Source: Candidatus Aerophobota bacterium
GTDB taxonomy: Bacteria > Aerophobota > Aerophobia > Aerophobales > AE-B3A
Length of the DNA stretch: 9,499 bases
Direction: 5' to 3'
Assembly: GCA_030616535.1 (NCBI GenBank)
Contig: JAUWXE010000036.1
Coordinates: 1 to 9,499 of the forward strand
Shown: in pieces, positions 1 to 6,631 of the stretch
How positions within the stretch are numbered: position 1 is the stretch's first letter
Layout: every line of letters starts with the position of its first letter
Position numbers and translations under genes: made by a program
Notes under the pieces: generated by a model
Seen by the model: the letters and a program-made list of their open reading frames with translations, nothing else
What the model was told of the DNA's origin: nothing
Databases searched by the model: none

Positions 1-2
1 AA

Positions 3-611
3 GTTGAAAAGAAGCTCTTTAAGGAATTAGGTTTAGCCATTTCTGACGAGGAAAATCGTTCTTTTGTCGGTACTGCTAGTAGAGAGATGTGGTTATACAT
101 AAAAGACAAATACGAACTTAATCAGTCAGTTGAAGAATTGGTTGAAATGGAAAGAACCAGCTACATGGATTACCTATTATCTCAGGAAAATGAGGAGCCA
201 ATGCCTGGAGTAGCTGAGTTAATTGAAGAACTATATAAAAATAAGGTAAAGCTTGTGGTAGCCTCATCTGCCTCAATTAAAAATATTGAAATAGTTCTTA
301 AAATGTTTAACTTAGAAAGATTCTTCGAGACCAAAGTCAGCGGTGATGAGGTCAACAATGGGAAACCTGCTCCCGACATTTTTCTTTATGCTGCTAAAGT
401 CATAGGCGCTCAACCAGAAGAATGCATTGTAATAGAAGATTCAAAGAACGGTGTAGAAGCGGCGAAGTCAGCGGGGATGAAATGTATTGGTTTTCAGAAT
501 CCCAATTCTGGAAATCAAGATTTATCTTCTGCAGATATGGTTATAAATAGTTTCCCAGAGATCAATTATCAAGAATTACGGCAGATTCTGGAAAAGCCTG
601 CAGAGGCTTAA
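3..611 (+). CDS. HAD-superfamily hydrolase, beta-phosphoglucomutase/sugar-phosphatase-like (5' end outside window)
   Basis: The reading frame is open from the left edge (first full codon at base 3), so the 202 visible residues are the C-terminal part of a protein of roughly 215-230 residues, the usual size of this family. Three of the four HAD motifs are visible: motif II with its Ser in VVASSAS (bases 255-275), motif III Lys in NGKPAPDIF (from base 357), and motif IV in VIEDSKNG, with the metal-binding Glu-Asp at bases 435-440. The N-terminal DxD nucleophile motif lies outside the window. The helical stretch before motif II fits the cap domain of subfamily I enzymes such as beta-phosphoglucomutase and 2-deoxyglucose-6-phosphate phosphatase. 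The expected reaction is phosphate removal from, or transfer within, a small sugar phosphate in the cytoplasm. The substrate cannot be read from sequence. The gene is convergent with the transporter, with 50 bases between their stops and no strong terminator hairpin there. Confidence 0.9.
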   Translation, partial: VEKKLFKELGLAISDEENRSFVGTASREMWLYIKDKYELNQSVEELVEMERTSYMDYLLSQENEEPMPGVAELIEELYKNKVKLVVASSASIKNIEIVLKMFNLERFFETKVSGDEVNNGKPAPDIFLYAAKVIGAQPEECIVIEDSKNGVEAAKSAGMKCIGFQNPNSGNQDLSSADMVINSFPEINYQELRQILEKPAEA

Positions 612-661
612 AAAATGCTGCTGAACGAGTCGGGGGATTACAATTCAAGTTTGGGAAGATT

Positions 662-1834
662 TCAGTGTATACTTTTTGATACAAGCAGCGTAGTTAGTAG
701 CACTACCAGAAGATAAAGCCCACAGGTGGCAAGACCCACAGATAGCCCTACCCCGGGGACATCAGAAAGTCGACCAATTATATTAGGAGAGATTATTCCT
801 CCAAGCCCAACCCACGCCGTCATACTCCCACTTACCACTCCTAAATACTGAGGGAATCTATCGCCGGCCAATGAAAAGATTGTTGCATACATCCCAGAAA
901 GAGAAATTCCATAGAGGAAGATAAGCAGAGCCGCTATCCCCACATTAGCTGTTGTTAAAAATAAAATTATGATAATTGTACCGCCTATGCTGGATACAGA
1001 AAGAGCAAAAGTTGGTGAGGTTTTTTCTACCCACCAACCGTAGACAAAACGACCTGCTAACATGGCTAACCAGAAGCAAGATAAAAACAAGCCTGATTCG
1101 AATTGAGACAACCTGAAATTGGGATTTACCCTGAGATATTCAACCAACCAGGCAATCAGTCCTACCTCTGCAGCTACATACAGGGCAATGGAAAGACTCA
1201 AAAGAAGAAAAATCCTATTTTTTGCAAGATAGAGAAGTACTTTTAGTTTTATCCCCTGGTCTGAACGAAAGGTGGGACAGGCCTGAAGTAAAAGGCTAAT
1301 GAAAAGAACAAAAGACGTCACTGCATTAAGATAGAAGATCGCCTGCCAGCCAGAAACAGACATTAACCATCCTCCTATAAGAGGAGCAATCAAGGCTCCT
1401 AAGGCAAAGAAGGCATGGGCAAGGTTAAGATAAAGAGAGCTTTTATCTGGATGAAGATGGATAATAAGGGCATTAGTCAAGCCTTCGAGAATTCCATTTC
1501 CTACACCAATGAGGAAATTAAACATAAAGAAAAGATAAAAGGGGTCAGCCAACTTAATTTCTGGAAGATATCCAAAAGCCGCATTACCCAAAAATGAAAA
1601 CATGAGTCCAAAAATTATTAACTGTTTTTTACCAAACCGTTCCGAGAGGTATCCGCTGACAAGCGCAGCAACAATAAATCCCACAGCATTTACTGAGAGA
1701 AGATTCCCTTTTTGGACTCTGTTCCACCCGTAATTAAGACCAATATCATAGATAGTTTTGGGAAGAGCAAGAAAATTAAATGAAGCCAGGACAAAAACCA
1801 TAAAACAGAGGAAAGTGAGAATTTTCCTGTTCAT
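662..1834 (-). CDS. Major facilitator superfamily transporter, sugar-permease-like (FHS/FucP-like)
   Basis: This is an integral membrane protein of 390 residues with about 12 hydrophobic segments, the usual MFS size. The signature loop between membrane helices 2 and 3 is present as GYLSERFGKK (MFS motif A), about 60 residues from the N-terminus. The stretch NLAHAFFALGALIAP, about 30% into the protein, resembles the fucose/glucose/galactose permease (FHS) branch. Transport of a sugar or other small polar solute by proton symport is therefore inferred, but the substrate is unknown. Two starts are possible: ATG at 1834 (MNRKIL, leading directly into helix 1) or ATG at 1891, adding 19 residues. 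Neither has a Shine-Dalgarno. I prefer 1834 because the extension adds an unusual aromatic stretch and would leave almost no leader after the likely -10 box. The G+C content is low, like the HAD gene and unlike the neighbouring reductase. Confidence 0.88.
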   Translation of the reverse strand: MNRKILTFLCFMVFVLASFNFLALPKTIYDIGLNYGWNRVQKGNLLSVNAVGFIVAALVSGYLSERFGKKQLIIFGLMFSFLGNAAFGYLPEIKLADPFYLFFMFNFLIGVGNGILEGLTNALIIHLHPDKSSLYLNLAHAFFALGALIAPLIGGWLMSVSGWQAIFYLNAVTSFVLFISLLLQACPTFRSDQGIKLKVLLYLAKNRIFLLLSLSIALYVAAEVGLIAWLVEYLRVNPNFRLSQFESGLFLSCFWLAMLAGRFVYGWWVEKTSPTFALSVSSIGGTIIIILFLTTANVGIAALLIFLYGISLSGMYATIFSLAGDRFPQYLGVVSGSMTAWVGLGGIISPNIIGRLSDVPGVGLSVGLATCGLYLLVVLLTTLLVSKSIH

Positions 1835-1903
1835 TTTTAAAATTATCGTCCAAAAATAGCCGATGTAAATTTCTTTGTCAAAAGCCCCCATTGGGTCATA
1901 TAA

Positions 1904-1932
1904 ATTGTAACCGAAGAGAGACTGGTTGTAGC
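1904..1932 (-). promoter_or_regulatory. Possible promoter for the MFS transporter
   Basis: On the minus strand TACAAT (5 of 6 matches to the -10 consensus) lies at 1909-1904. Seventeen bases upstream the -35 position reads GCTACA, only 3 of 6 matches. Transcription would start near 1897, giving a leader of about 60 bases before the ATG at 1834. The -35 is weak, which would fit a promoter that needs an activator. This is inference from position and hexamer matches only. Confidence 0.25.
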
Positions 1933-1940
1933 ATATGAAA

Positions 1941-1960
1941 TGTAACCAAAATATGTTACA
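1941..1960. promoter_or_regulatory. TGTAAC-N8-GTTACA inverted repeat, candidate operator
   Basis: A perfect 6-bp inverted repeat, TGTAAC and GTTACA separated by eight A/T-rich bases, lies just upstream of the putative MFS promoter. A third copy, TGTAACC, occurs at 1906-1912 and overlaps the putative -10 box; it matches the left half-site and one further base. The 20-bp dyad is the right size for a dimeric helix-turn-helix regulator. Regulation of the transporter is inferred from position, and the regulator is not identifiable here. Confidence 0.35.
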
Positions 1961-2115
1961 TTCCCCCAGTTAGATAACAATTAACCGGAGAGCCAGAGAA
2001 AATTGATATGAATGCGAGAAACCAGTCCCTCAAGGTTCTACAAAGAAATATTTCAGGGCAAAATCCCTAAAAGAGATGCCAAGACGATAGGCGTAGCAAT
2101 GTGGGGATACGGGGA

Positions 2116-3057
2116 CTAAGCAGAAGCATTATTTAATCGAACCATGTCGTCAACACCGAGCGCTATGTTCAGAGCACCCAAATTCTCTCGCAACTGGTCA
2201 GTGGTACTGGCTGCAACCAGAGGAATAACACACGGCTCACTGTGGATCATCCATGCCAACACGATCTGATTGGCGGTAGCTCTCTTCTCCTCAGCAACAG
2301 CTTTCAACACAGCGACACGTGCCTCGGTATCTGGCCCTACATATTGCTCGGGAAAAGGCCGGTCTGAGCGGGTATAGGCCCCTCTTAACAGTGGCGAATA
2401 GGCCAGCAACGTTATACCCCGAGTTTTACAGTAATCCAGTAAATCTTCATTGGCCGCCACTTGAGGGTCAAAGTTTGCACCCGGCTTAGGACGTACATAA
2501 GAGTAGCGTTGCTGTATGCAGCAATATTCAGCCCAGCCGTGGGTTTGACTGACCCAGCGTGCCTCCTCCAGCCGCCAGGCCGAAAAGTTGCTTGCCCCAA
2601 TGAAACGTATCTTACCTGCTTTCACTAGTTTGTCGAACGCCTCCATTGTCTCCTCTACGGGGGTGTTGCAATCATCGCAATGGGCATAGTAAAGATCGAC
2701 GGTATCCACGCCCAATCTTTTAAGGCTCTTCTCACACTCTTCTTCTATCTGACTAGCCCGTAGCCCCCGTCGCACACCTGGCATCTCGAATCCCACCTTG
2801 CTGGCTAAGAATAACTTAGAGCGGGCGTTGCGCTCGCGCATCCAGCGGCCCAACAGGATCTCGCTTTCGCCACCCACGTAACCCGGCACCCACCGGGCGT
2901 ATATATTAGCGGTGTCTAAAAATGACCCTCCCGCTTCGACGTATTGGTCTAGCAGTTGATATGAGGTTGTTGCATCAGTGGAACTACCAAAATACATGGT
3001 ACCGAGACAAAACACACTTACCTGAACACCCGTGTTTCCCAGCGGCACAGTTCTCAT
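2116..3057 (-). CDS. Aldo/keto reductase family oxidoreductase
   Basis: The product is a cytoplasmic, probably NADP(H)-dependent carbonyl/alcohol oxidoreductase with a TIM-barrel fold, 313 residues, a normal family length. The full catalytic tetrad is visible: Asp48 and Tyr53 in FLDTANIY, Lys87 in LASKVGF and His126 in LYYAHCDD. GASNFS (154-159) is the conserved strand-loop after the active site. The C-terminal IPLVAASTTDQLRENL corresponds to the cofactor-phosphate-binding segment. The start is well supported: AGGAGG (3063-3068) lies 5 bases before the ATG. The substrate is unknown; sugars, aldehydes and 2-oxo acids are all possible. The gene is much richer in G+C than its neighbours (41 of 60 bases at 2821-2880), which suggests separate ancestry. 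It is flanked by sizeable non-coding gaps, so it is probably transcribed alone. Confidence 0.95.
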   Translation of the reverse strand: MRTVPLGNTGVQVSVFCLGTMYFGSSTDATTSYQLLDQYVEAGGSFLDTANIYARWVPGYVGGESEILLGRWMRERNARSKLFLASKVGFEMPGVRRGLRASQIEEECEKSLKRLGVDTVDLYYAHCDDCNTPVEETMEAFDKLVKAGKIRFIGASNFSAWRLEEARWVSQTHGWAEYCCIQQRYSYVRPKPGANFDPQVAANEDLLDYCKTRGITLLAYSPLLRGAYTRSDRPFPEQYVGPDTEARVAVLKAVAEEKRATANQIVLAWMIHSEPCVIPLVAASTTDQLRENLGALNIALGVDDMVRLNNASA

Positions 3058-3102
3058 GTCACCCTCCTTTTTGGTTAAATTCGCTTAAGTCTTAATAGAA
3101 TC

Positions 3103-3474
3103 TTAGCTTAAATCGATGACAGGACGATTTGTTTGAGAAGATAGATACTTTAATTTGTTGATTTGCTCTTTAAATAAGTAGATACTTAACTGCCTGCAGG
3201 ATTTATGCTTTAACACAGTTTGAGGAAATATGTTTACTCGCCAGCTTTTGTTTTGAAAGTAGCTATCTACAGCTTTTCGGACTGGAGCCGATATTGATTG
3301 TTTATTTCTTCTGGAGAGCTTCCCTAAGGGATTTAACTCATCCTTAGAAGGACATAAGGTAAGACACTTTAAATTACCTGCCCTAACAAAATTATCCTGC
3401 CAGCCATCAGGAAGGTTCATAATTAAGGAAGAGAGGAATAAAAGAAAGGATAGAACCTGTTTTCTGGCTACCAC
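3103..3474 (-). CDS. Doubtful small protein with two ribbon-helix-helix-like segments, possibly a decayed gene
   Basis: This open frame follows the ClpP-like gene. The frame stays open upstream into that gene, but a GTG at 3474 (read VVARKQVLSFLLFLSS) or an ATG at 3420 is a more plausible start. Neither has a clear ribosome binding site. Two segments look like ribbon-helix-helix (CopG/MetJ type) domains by eye. The first (bases 3372-3247) has a strand, CLTLCPSKDEL, a helix, and APVRKAVDSYFQ as the second helix. The second (3195-3106) reads RQLSIYLFKEQINKLKYLSS and TNRPVIDLS, then stops where the second helix should continue. The codons past the stop read DSIKT, which would fit that helix, so a nonsense mutation is possible. 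Such proteins are usually antitoxins or small repressors, but no toxin partner is visible. It may be a pseudogene or spurious. If it is not real, 3058-3478 is non-coding with no other structure I can see. Confidence 0.38.
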   Translation of the reverse strand: MVARKQVLSFLLFLSSLIMNLPDGWQDNFVRAGNLKCLTLCPSKDELNPLGKLSRRNKQSISAPVRKAVDSYFQNKSWRVNIFPQTVLKHKSCRQLSIYLFKEQINKLKYLSSQTNRPVIDLS

Positions 3475-3478
3475 GCAT

Positions 3479-4075
3479 TTATCTGGCACTCTCCAGAAGC
3501 TCATCCGCCAGACCATTGGCTATTGCTTCCTCAGCCGTAAACCACTTTTCTTTCCGGAACTCGGCCTTTATTTCGGCCACAGTTTTTCCAGTGTTCTCGG
3601 CCAGTACTGAATACATTTGATTTTCTATCTTGATAAGGGTTTCACTGAACTCCTGAAATTCACTGAAAGAAGGCTCCCAATCCCTTATGGCCAAACTTGG
3701 CTGATGAAGCATGACCATAGAGTGCTTGCTGATATATCTTTTGGTTCCTGAACTCAAAACAAGTGCTCCTCCTGAGACAATCTGGCCGATCCCCACGGTT
3801 ATTACCTCATGTTTCAAGTTCTTCATCACATCACAGATAGCGATTACGGCAAACAGCGATCCACCAGGAGAGGATATTCTTATGCCAATGGGAGAGGGAT
3901 CTGGCTTTGCATCTAGATCTAAGAGAGACTTAACTATTCTGTGAGCACTCTCCTGAGTTATCTCGCCGGAGACCTCAACCCAGCGTTCCGGAGCAATAAC
4001 CGGAAGCTCAGCCCAAGCATTTAAGGTAGCTACAAAAATAATCACTACACCTATCCAGACACATTTTTTTATCAT
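3479..4075 (-). CDS. Exported ClpP-family serine protease homologue
   Basis: The product has 198 residues, close to ClpP length (about 195-205), and follows the ClpP fold order: ISSPGGS (68-73), GQIVSGGALVLSSG with the nucleophile Ser101, MLHQP with His124, then FTAEEAIANGLADEL near the C-terminus. Two features depart from classical ClpP. First, the N-terminus is a Sec-type signal, with Lys3-Lys4, a hydrophobic core and a cleavage-type site A-W-A at 20-22, so the protein is probably exported or membrane anchored. Second, the position of the triad Asp (Asp171 in mature E. coli ClpP) aligns with Glu176 in RKEKWF. A periplasmic ClpP-like enzyme could not work with cytosolic Clp ATPases and may cleave peptides or signal-peptide remnants alone. 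The start has a purine-rich GGGGGAG ribosome site 4 bases upstream. It lies 114 bases after the leuD-like stop and may be read through from that operon. Confidence 0.88.
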   Translation of the reverse strand: MIKKCVWIGVVIIFVATLNAWAELPVIAPERWVEVSGEITQESAHRIVKSLLDLDAKPDPSPIGIRISSPGGSLFAVIAICDVMKNLKHEVITVGIGQIVSGGALVLSSGTKRYISKHSMVMLHQPSLAIRDWEPSFSEFQEFSETLIKIENQMYSVLAENTGKTVAEIKAEFRKEKWFTAEEAIANGLADELLESAR

Positions 4076-4128
4076 TTTCTCCCCCTTTTATTTCTAGTAA
4101 TGTCAAAAATATTTGCCTTTTTTGAATT

Positions 4129-4194
4129 GGTAGCCGCCGGTAGCCGCAGGCTTCAGCCTGCGCTAAACAGCGCAACCTAAAGGTTGCGGCTACC
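4129..4194. repeat. Nested palindromic intergenic repeat (REP-like)
   Basis: Two perfect 8-bp hairpins sit side by side: CGCAGGCT-TC-AGCCTGCG (4145-4162) and CGCAACCT-AA-AGGTTGCG (4171-4188). They are enclosed by an outer inverted repeat, GGTAGCCGC (4139-4147) with GCGGCTACC (4186-4194). A further direct copy of GGTAGCCGC lies at 4129-4137, offset by 10 bases. The inner GCGC motifs (4160-4163, 4170-4173) can also pair. The whole can fold as a three-way or cruciform structure. This architecture is typical of dispersed REP-type elements mobilised by REP-associated (RAYT) transposases, which I infer from form only. Its right end forms the last codon and TAG stop of the leuD-like gene, and it could attenuate transcription or protect mRNA ends between that gene and the protease gene. 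Confidence 0.75.
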
Positions 4195-4705
4195 TAATTT
4201 TCCAACCCCCGTATTTTTTGAAATACTCTATTAGACCCCCTGCCTCTATAATGTCGAGGATGAAAGAGGGGAAAGGTTCAGCTTTCAAGGAAAGGTTATT
4301 CTTAATCACGTGAACCTCTCCCAAAGCCAGGTCTATTTCCAACTCATCCCCCGATTCAATCTTTTCTGTATTAGTTCGGACAATGGGAAGTCCAATATTT
4401 ATGGCGTTGCGATAAAAAATGCGGGCAAATGATTTGGCCAGGACAGCCCCTATCCCGGCGTATTTGATAGCCAGCGGTGCCTGTTCCCGCGAGCTCCCGC
4501 AGCCAAAATTTTCCCCCGCTACAATAAAGTCTCCGGCTGCTTTTCTCTTATTAAAATCTGGATCAATATCTTCTAAAAGATGCCTGGCTAGCTCTCGAAA
4601 ATTCAGCGTCTTAAATTTATACCTTCCGGAGATAATGTAATCGGTATTTATGTTATCACCAAACTTATGGGCATAACCCCGTAATACCTTCTTTTTTTGC
4701 TTCAT
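4190..4705 (-). CDS. leuD: 3-isopropylmalate/homoaconitate dehydratase-type small subunit
   Basis: This is the swivel-domain subunit of a two-subunit aconitase-superfamily hydro-lyase, pairing with the large subunit encoded immediately upstream. At 171 residues it matches the short archaeal/thermophile LeuD-HacB type rather than the roughly 200-residue enterobacterial LeuD. Motifs: GDNINTDYI (16-24), ENFGCGSSREQAP (65-77) for substrate carboxylate binding, and KSFARIFYRNAINIGLP (91-107). The loop that helps set substrate choice reads YKFKT (30-33 region). As I recall the published motifs, it matches neither the isopropylmalate nor the homoaconitate version cleanly. Whether the substrate is isopropylmalate, homoaconitate, citramalate or another 2-hydroxy acid is therefore open. 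The ATG lies 1 base after the large-subunit stop, indicating translational coupling. The last codon and stop lie inside a palindromic repeat. Confidence 0.93.
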   Translation of the reverse strand: MKQKKKVLRGYAHKFGDNINTDYIISGRYKFKTLNFRELARHLLEDIDPDFNKRKAAGDFIVAGENFGCGSSREQAPLAIKYAGIGAVLAKSFARIFYRNAINIGLPIVRTNTEKIESGDELEIDLALGEVHVIKNNLSLKAEPFPSFILDIIEAGGLIEYFKKYGGWKIR

Positions 4706-4706
4706 T

Positions 4707-5960
4707 CTAGAGATATCTCCTGGGGTCTGTAATCTTCCCTCTGATAGCCGAGGCAGCCACTGTGGCTGGAGAGACTAAATAGATAAAGGCCTCAGGATTG
4801 CCCATTCTTCCCTTAAAATTCCTATTGGCACTGGAGATAACATTTTCTCCCCGGGAGGGAACTCCCTGGTGGGTACCGACACAGCATCCACAGCCCGGAG
4901 GAAGTAGAACTGCCCCCGCCTCTATAAAGATCTCCAAGATACCCTCTTTCATGCTGTCTAAATAGACTCTTCTGGAAGCAGGAGCTACCATAAAGCGAAC
5001 TTTCGGATGGATCTTTTTATCCTTTAAGATCTTCCCGGCAATCCTTAAATCCTCTAATCGTCCGTTGGTACAGGTTCCAAGAAAAGCTTCTCCAATAGAG
5101 GTTCCCTTAACCTCATTGACGGGAACAACGTTATCGACTGAATGTGGTCTGGCTACCTGGGGAACCAACCGGGAAACATCGAATTCTAGCACCTTATCAT
5201 ACCGAGCATCTTCATCTGGTTTAACAAATCTCACTTTTCTCTTTGACGTCTCAGCTAGCCATTTTTTAGTTTTCTCATCCCCTTGCATAATCCCGGCTTT
5301 GGCTCCTACTTCCATAATCATATTAGAAAGAGTGAATCTTGCCTCTATACTCAGATCCTTGATAACCTCTCCCCCTAACTCAACAGATTTATAAAGTGCG
5401 CCTCGAGCACCAAGTTTCCCTGTAAGATAAAGAGCCAGATCCTTAGCGTATACGCCAGGTGAGAGTTTCCCCTTAAAAGAAATCTTTATAGTATCCGGGA
5501 CCCTAAACCAGAGTTTGCCCGAGGCTATAGCCGTTGCCAGGTCAGTAGACCCAACTCCGGTAGAGAAAACATTCAAAGCTCCGTAGGTGCAGGTGTGGGA
5601 ATCGGCTCCTACAACTAGATCTCCTGCACCCACCCAGTCTTCCTCAACCACCAATTGATGGCAGATGCCTTCTCCAACATCGTAAAGTCTTATTCGATGC
5701 TTTCTGGCGAAATCTCTCATAAGCCTATGAAGGGAAGACACATCCCGGTTGGGAGAAGGAGCATTGTGATCGATAAAGAAGGCTATTTTTTCGGGATCGA
5801 AGACCCCTTTTTGACCCATTCTCTCAAAGGCCTTAATAGCCAGAGGAGCGGTTCCATCCTGAGCAAAGGCAAAATCCAGATCACAGACGACAATATTTCC
5901 TACCCGCGCATCTTCTCCCGCATGGGAGGAAAAGATCTTTTCGGCAATTGTCTTTCCCAT
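4707..5960 (-). CDS. leuC: 3-isopropylmalate/homoaconitate dehydratase-type large subunit
   Basis: This catalytic subunit carries the [4Fe-4S] cluster and interconverts 2-hydroxy and 3-hydroxy acids by dehydration and rehydration in the cytoplasm. From the ATG at 5960 it has 417 residues, the length of the archaeal/thermophile LeuC-HacA group (about 420) and shorter than enterobacterial LeuC (about 466). The three cluster cysteines are visible: Cys297 in GTCTNGR, and Cys357 and Cys360 in PGCGCCVG. Other family motifs are FIDHNAPSPN, GEGICHQL, GADSHTCTYGAL and NRNFKGRMG. A GTG at 5963 is directly in front of the ATG. The AAGGA at 5973-5969 is 8 bases from the ATG and 5 from the GTG, so either is possible and I chose the ATG. 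The gene sits third in the araB-araD-leuC-leuD run. Substrate is not settled by sequence. Confidence 0.95.
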   Translation of the reverse strand: MGKTIAEKIFSSHAGEDARVGNIVVCDLDFAFAQDGTAPLAIKAFERMGQKGVFDPEKIAFFIDHNAPSPNRDVSSLHRLMRDFARKHRIRLYDVGEGICHQLVVEEDWVGAGDLVVGADSHTCTYGALNVFSTGVGSTDLATAIASGKLWFRVPDTIKISFKGKLSPGVYAKDLALYLTGKLGARGALYKSVELGGEVIKDLSIEARFTLSNMIMEVGAKAGIMQGDEKTKKWLAETSKRKVRFVKPDEDARYDKVLEFDVSRLVPQVARPHSVDNVVPVNEVKGTSIGEAFLGTCTNGRLEDLRIAGKILKDKKIHPKVRFMVAPASRRVYLDSMKEGILEIFIEAGAVLLPPGCGCCVGTHQGVPSRGENVISSANRNFKGRMGNPEAFIYLVSPATVAASAIRGKITDPRRYL

Positions 5961-5975
5961 CACCCACTTCCTTAA

Positions 5976-6620
5976 CTATGGCTGTCCATATTGCTCCATG
6001 TATTTCTTGTGAGTCCTCTTTACCTCCGCCTCCAGTATTTCATGAGGATTTCCCCGAAGCATGGCCAGAAACACTGTCTTAGCCACATCTTCCAGCATTA
6101 CGGCCGTCTTCAGAGCTACCCTGGGAGAGGGGCCAATGGTAAAGACCCCGTGATTTTTCATCAAAATAGCTGGAGATTCTCCTATGGATCTTATAATCTC
6201 CTTTCCTATCTCCTCTTCCCCAATTCGAGCGTAAGCTCCTACCGGAATCGGCCCTCCAAATTGATCAGCCATAGCGGTAAGGCAAACCGGGATGGGCTCA
6301 CCCAGAGCGGCAAAACTGGTGGCATAGTTAGAGTGGGTATGAACGATACCGTTGACATCCTGTCGGTGTCGGTATACGTATAGATGGGTGAGAGTATCAA
6401 ATGAAGGCCTTAGCTCCCCTTCAATTACTTTTCCCTCCAGATCAACTACCACCATATCAGATGACTTCAGATCCTCATACTTTACCCCACTGGGTTTTAT
6501 CACCACGTAATTTGTACCCCGATCCCTTCCACTTACGTTGCCACTGGTCATAGTAACCAGGTGATTTTTGGGAAGCTCTAGATTCATTTGCCAGACTTCC
6601 TGACGTAGCTTCTCCAACAT
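5976..6620 (-). CDS. araD: L-ribulose-5-phosphate 4-epimerase-like class II aldolase/epimerase
   Basis: This enzyme of the class II aldolase/AraD family would convert L-ribulose 5-phosphate to D-xylulose 5-phosphate by retro-aldol and aldol steps at a divalent metal. Its 214 residues compare with 231 in E. coli AraD. The metal ligands are His94 and His96 (VHTHS) and His157 (KNHGVF), with Asp75 in the position of the E. coli ligand Asp76. Asp119 in the ADQFGG segment and Tyr211 in the terminal YGQ match the E. coli catalytic Asp120 and Tyr229, which separate epimerases from fuculose-phosphate aldolases. TSGNVSGR (25-32) is the phosphate-binding loop. The ribosome site AGGAG (6627-6631) lies 6 bases before the ATG and abuts the kinase stop. 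The 11-base gap to the kinase gene supports a shared L-arabinose/L-ribulose pathway. Other pentulose phosphates remain possible substrates. Confidence 0.92.
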   Translation of the reverse strand: MLEKLRQEVWQMNLELPKNHLVTMTSGNVSGRDRGTNYVVIKPSGVKYEDLKSSDMVVVDLEGKVIEGELRPSFDTLTHLYVYRHRQDVNGIVHTHSNYATSFAALGEPIPVCLTAMADQFGGPIPVGAYARIGEEEIGKEIIRSIGESPAILMKNHGVFTIGPSPRVALKTAVMLEDVAKTVFLAMLRGNPHEILEAEVKRTHKKYMEQYGQP

Positions 6621-6631
6621 TATTTACTCCT

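Noticed and set aside
612..661. Possible terminator between the convergent HAD and transporter genes
   Set aside because: I could not find a stem of useful length or a T run in these 50 bases.
2053..2075. Small hairpin AGGG-CAAAAT-CCCT downstream of the aldo/keto reductase
   Set aside because: The stem is only four to five base pairs with no following T run on the minus strand, too weak to call a terminator.
2012..2119. Plus-strand 35-codon ORF beginning MRETSPSRFYKEIF
   Set aside because: It has no ribosome binding site at usable distance, overlaps the end of the aldo/keto reductase gene, and has no recognisable family. An ORF this short is expected by chance.
3475..3516. Upstream extension of the small RHH-like ORF to an ATG at 3516
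   Set aside because: It would overlap the last 12 codons of the protease gene in another frame, with no ribosome binding site, and adds no domain-like sequence.
4101..4106. Perfect -35 hexamer TTGACA on the minus strand upstream of the ClpP-like gene
   Set aside because: No acceptable -10 box occurs 15-19 bases downstream; the sequence there is the purine-rich ribosome binding region. The gene may rely on read-through from the leuD-like gene.
4129..4194. CRISPR array or tRNA in the palindromic region
   Set aside because: There is no regular repeat-spacer pattern, and the fold lacks tRNA arms and a conserved T-loop. The structure is a nested palindrome.
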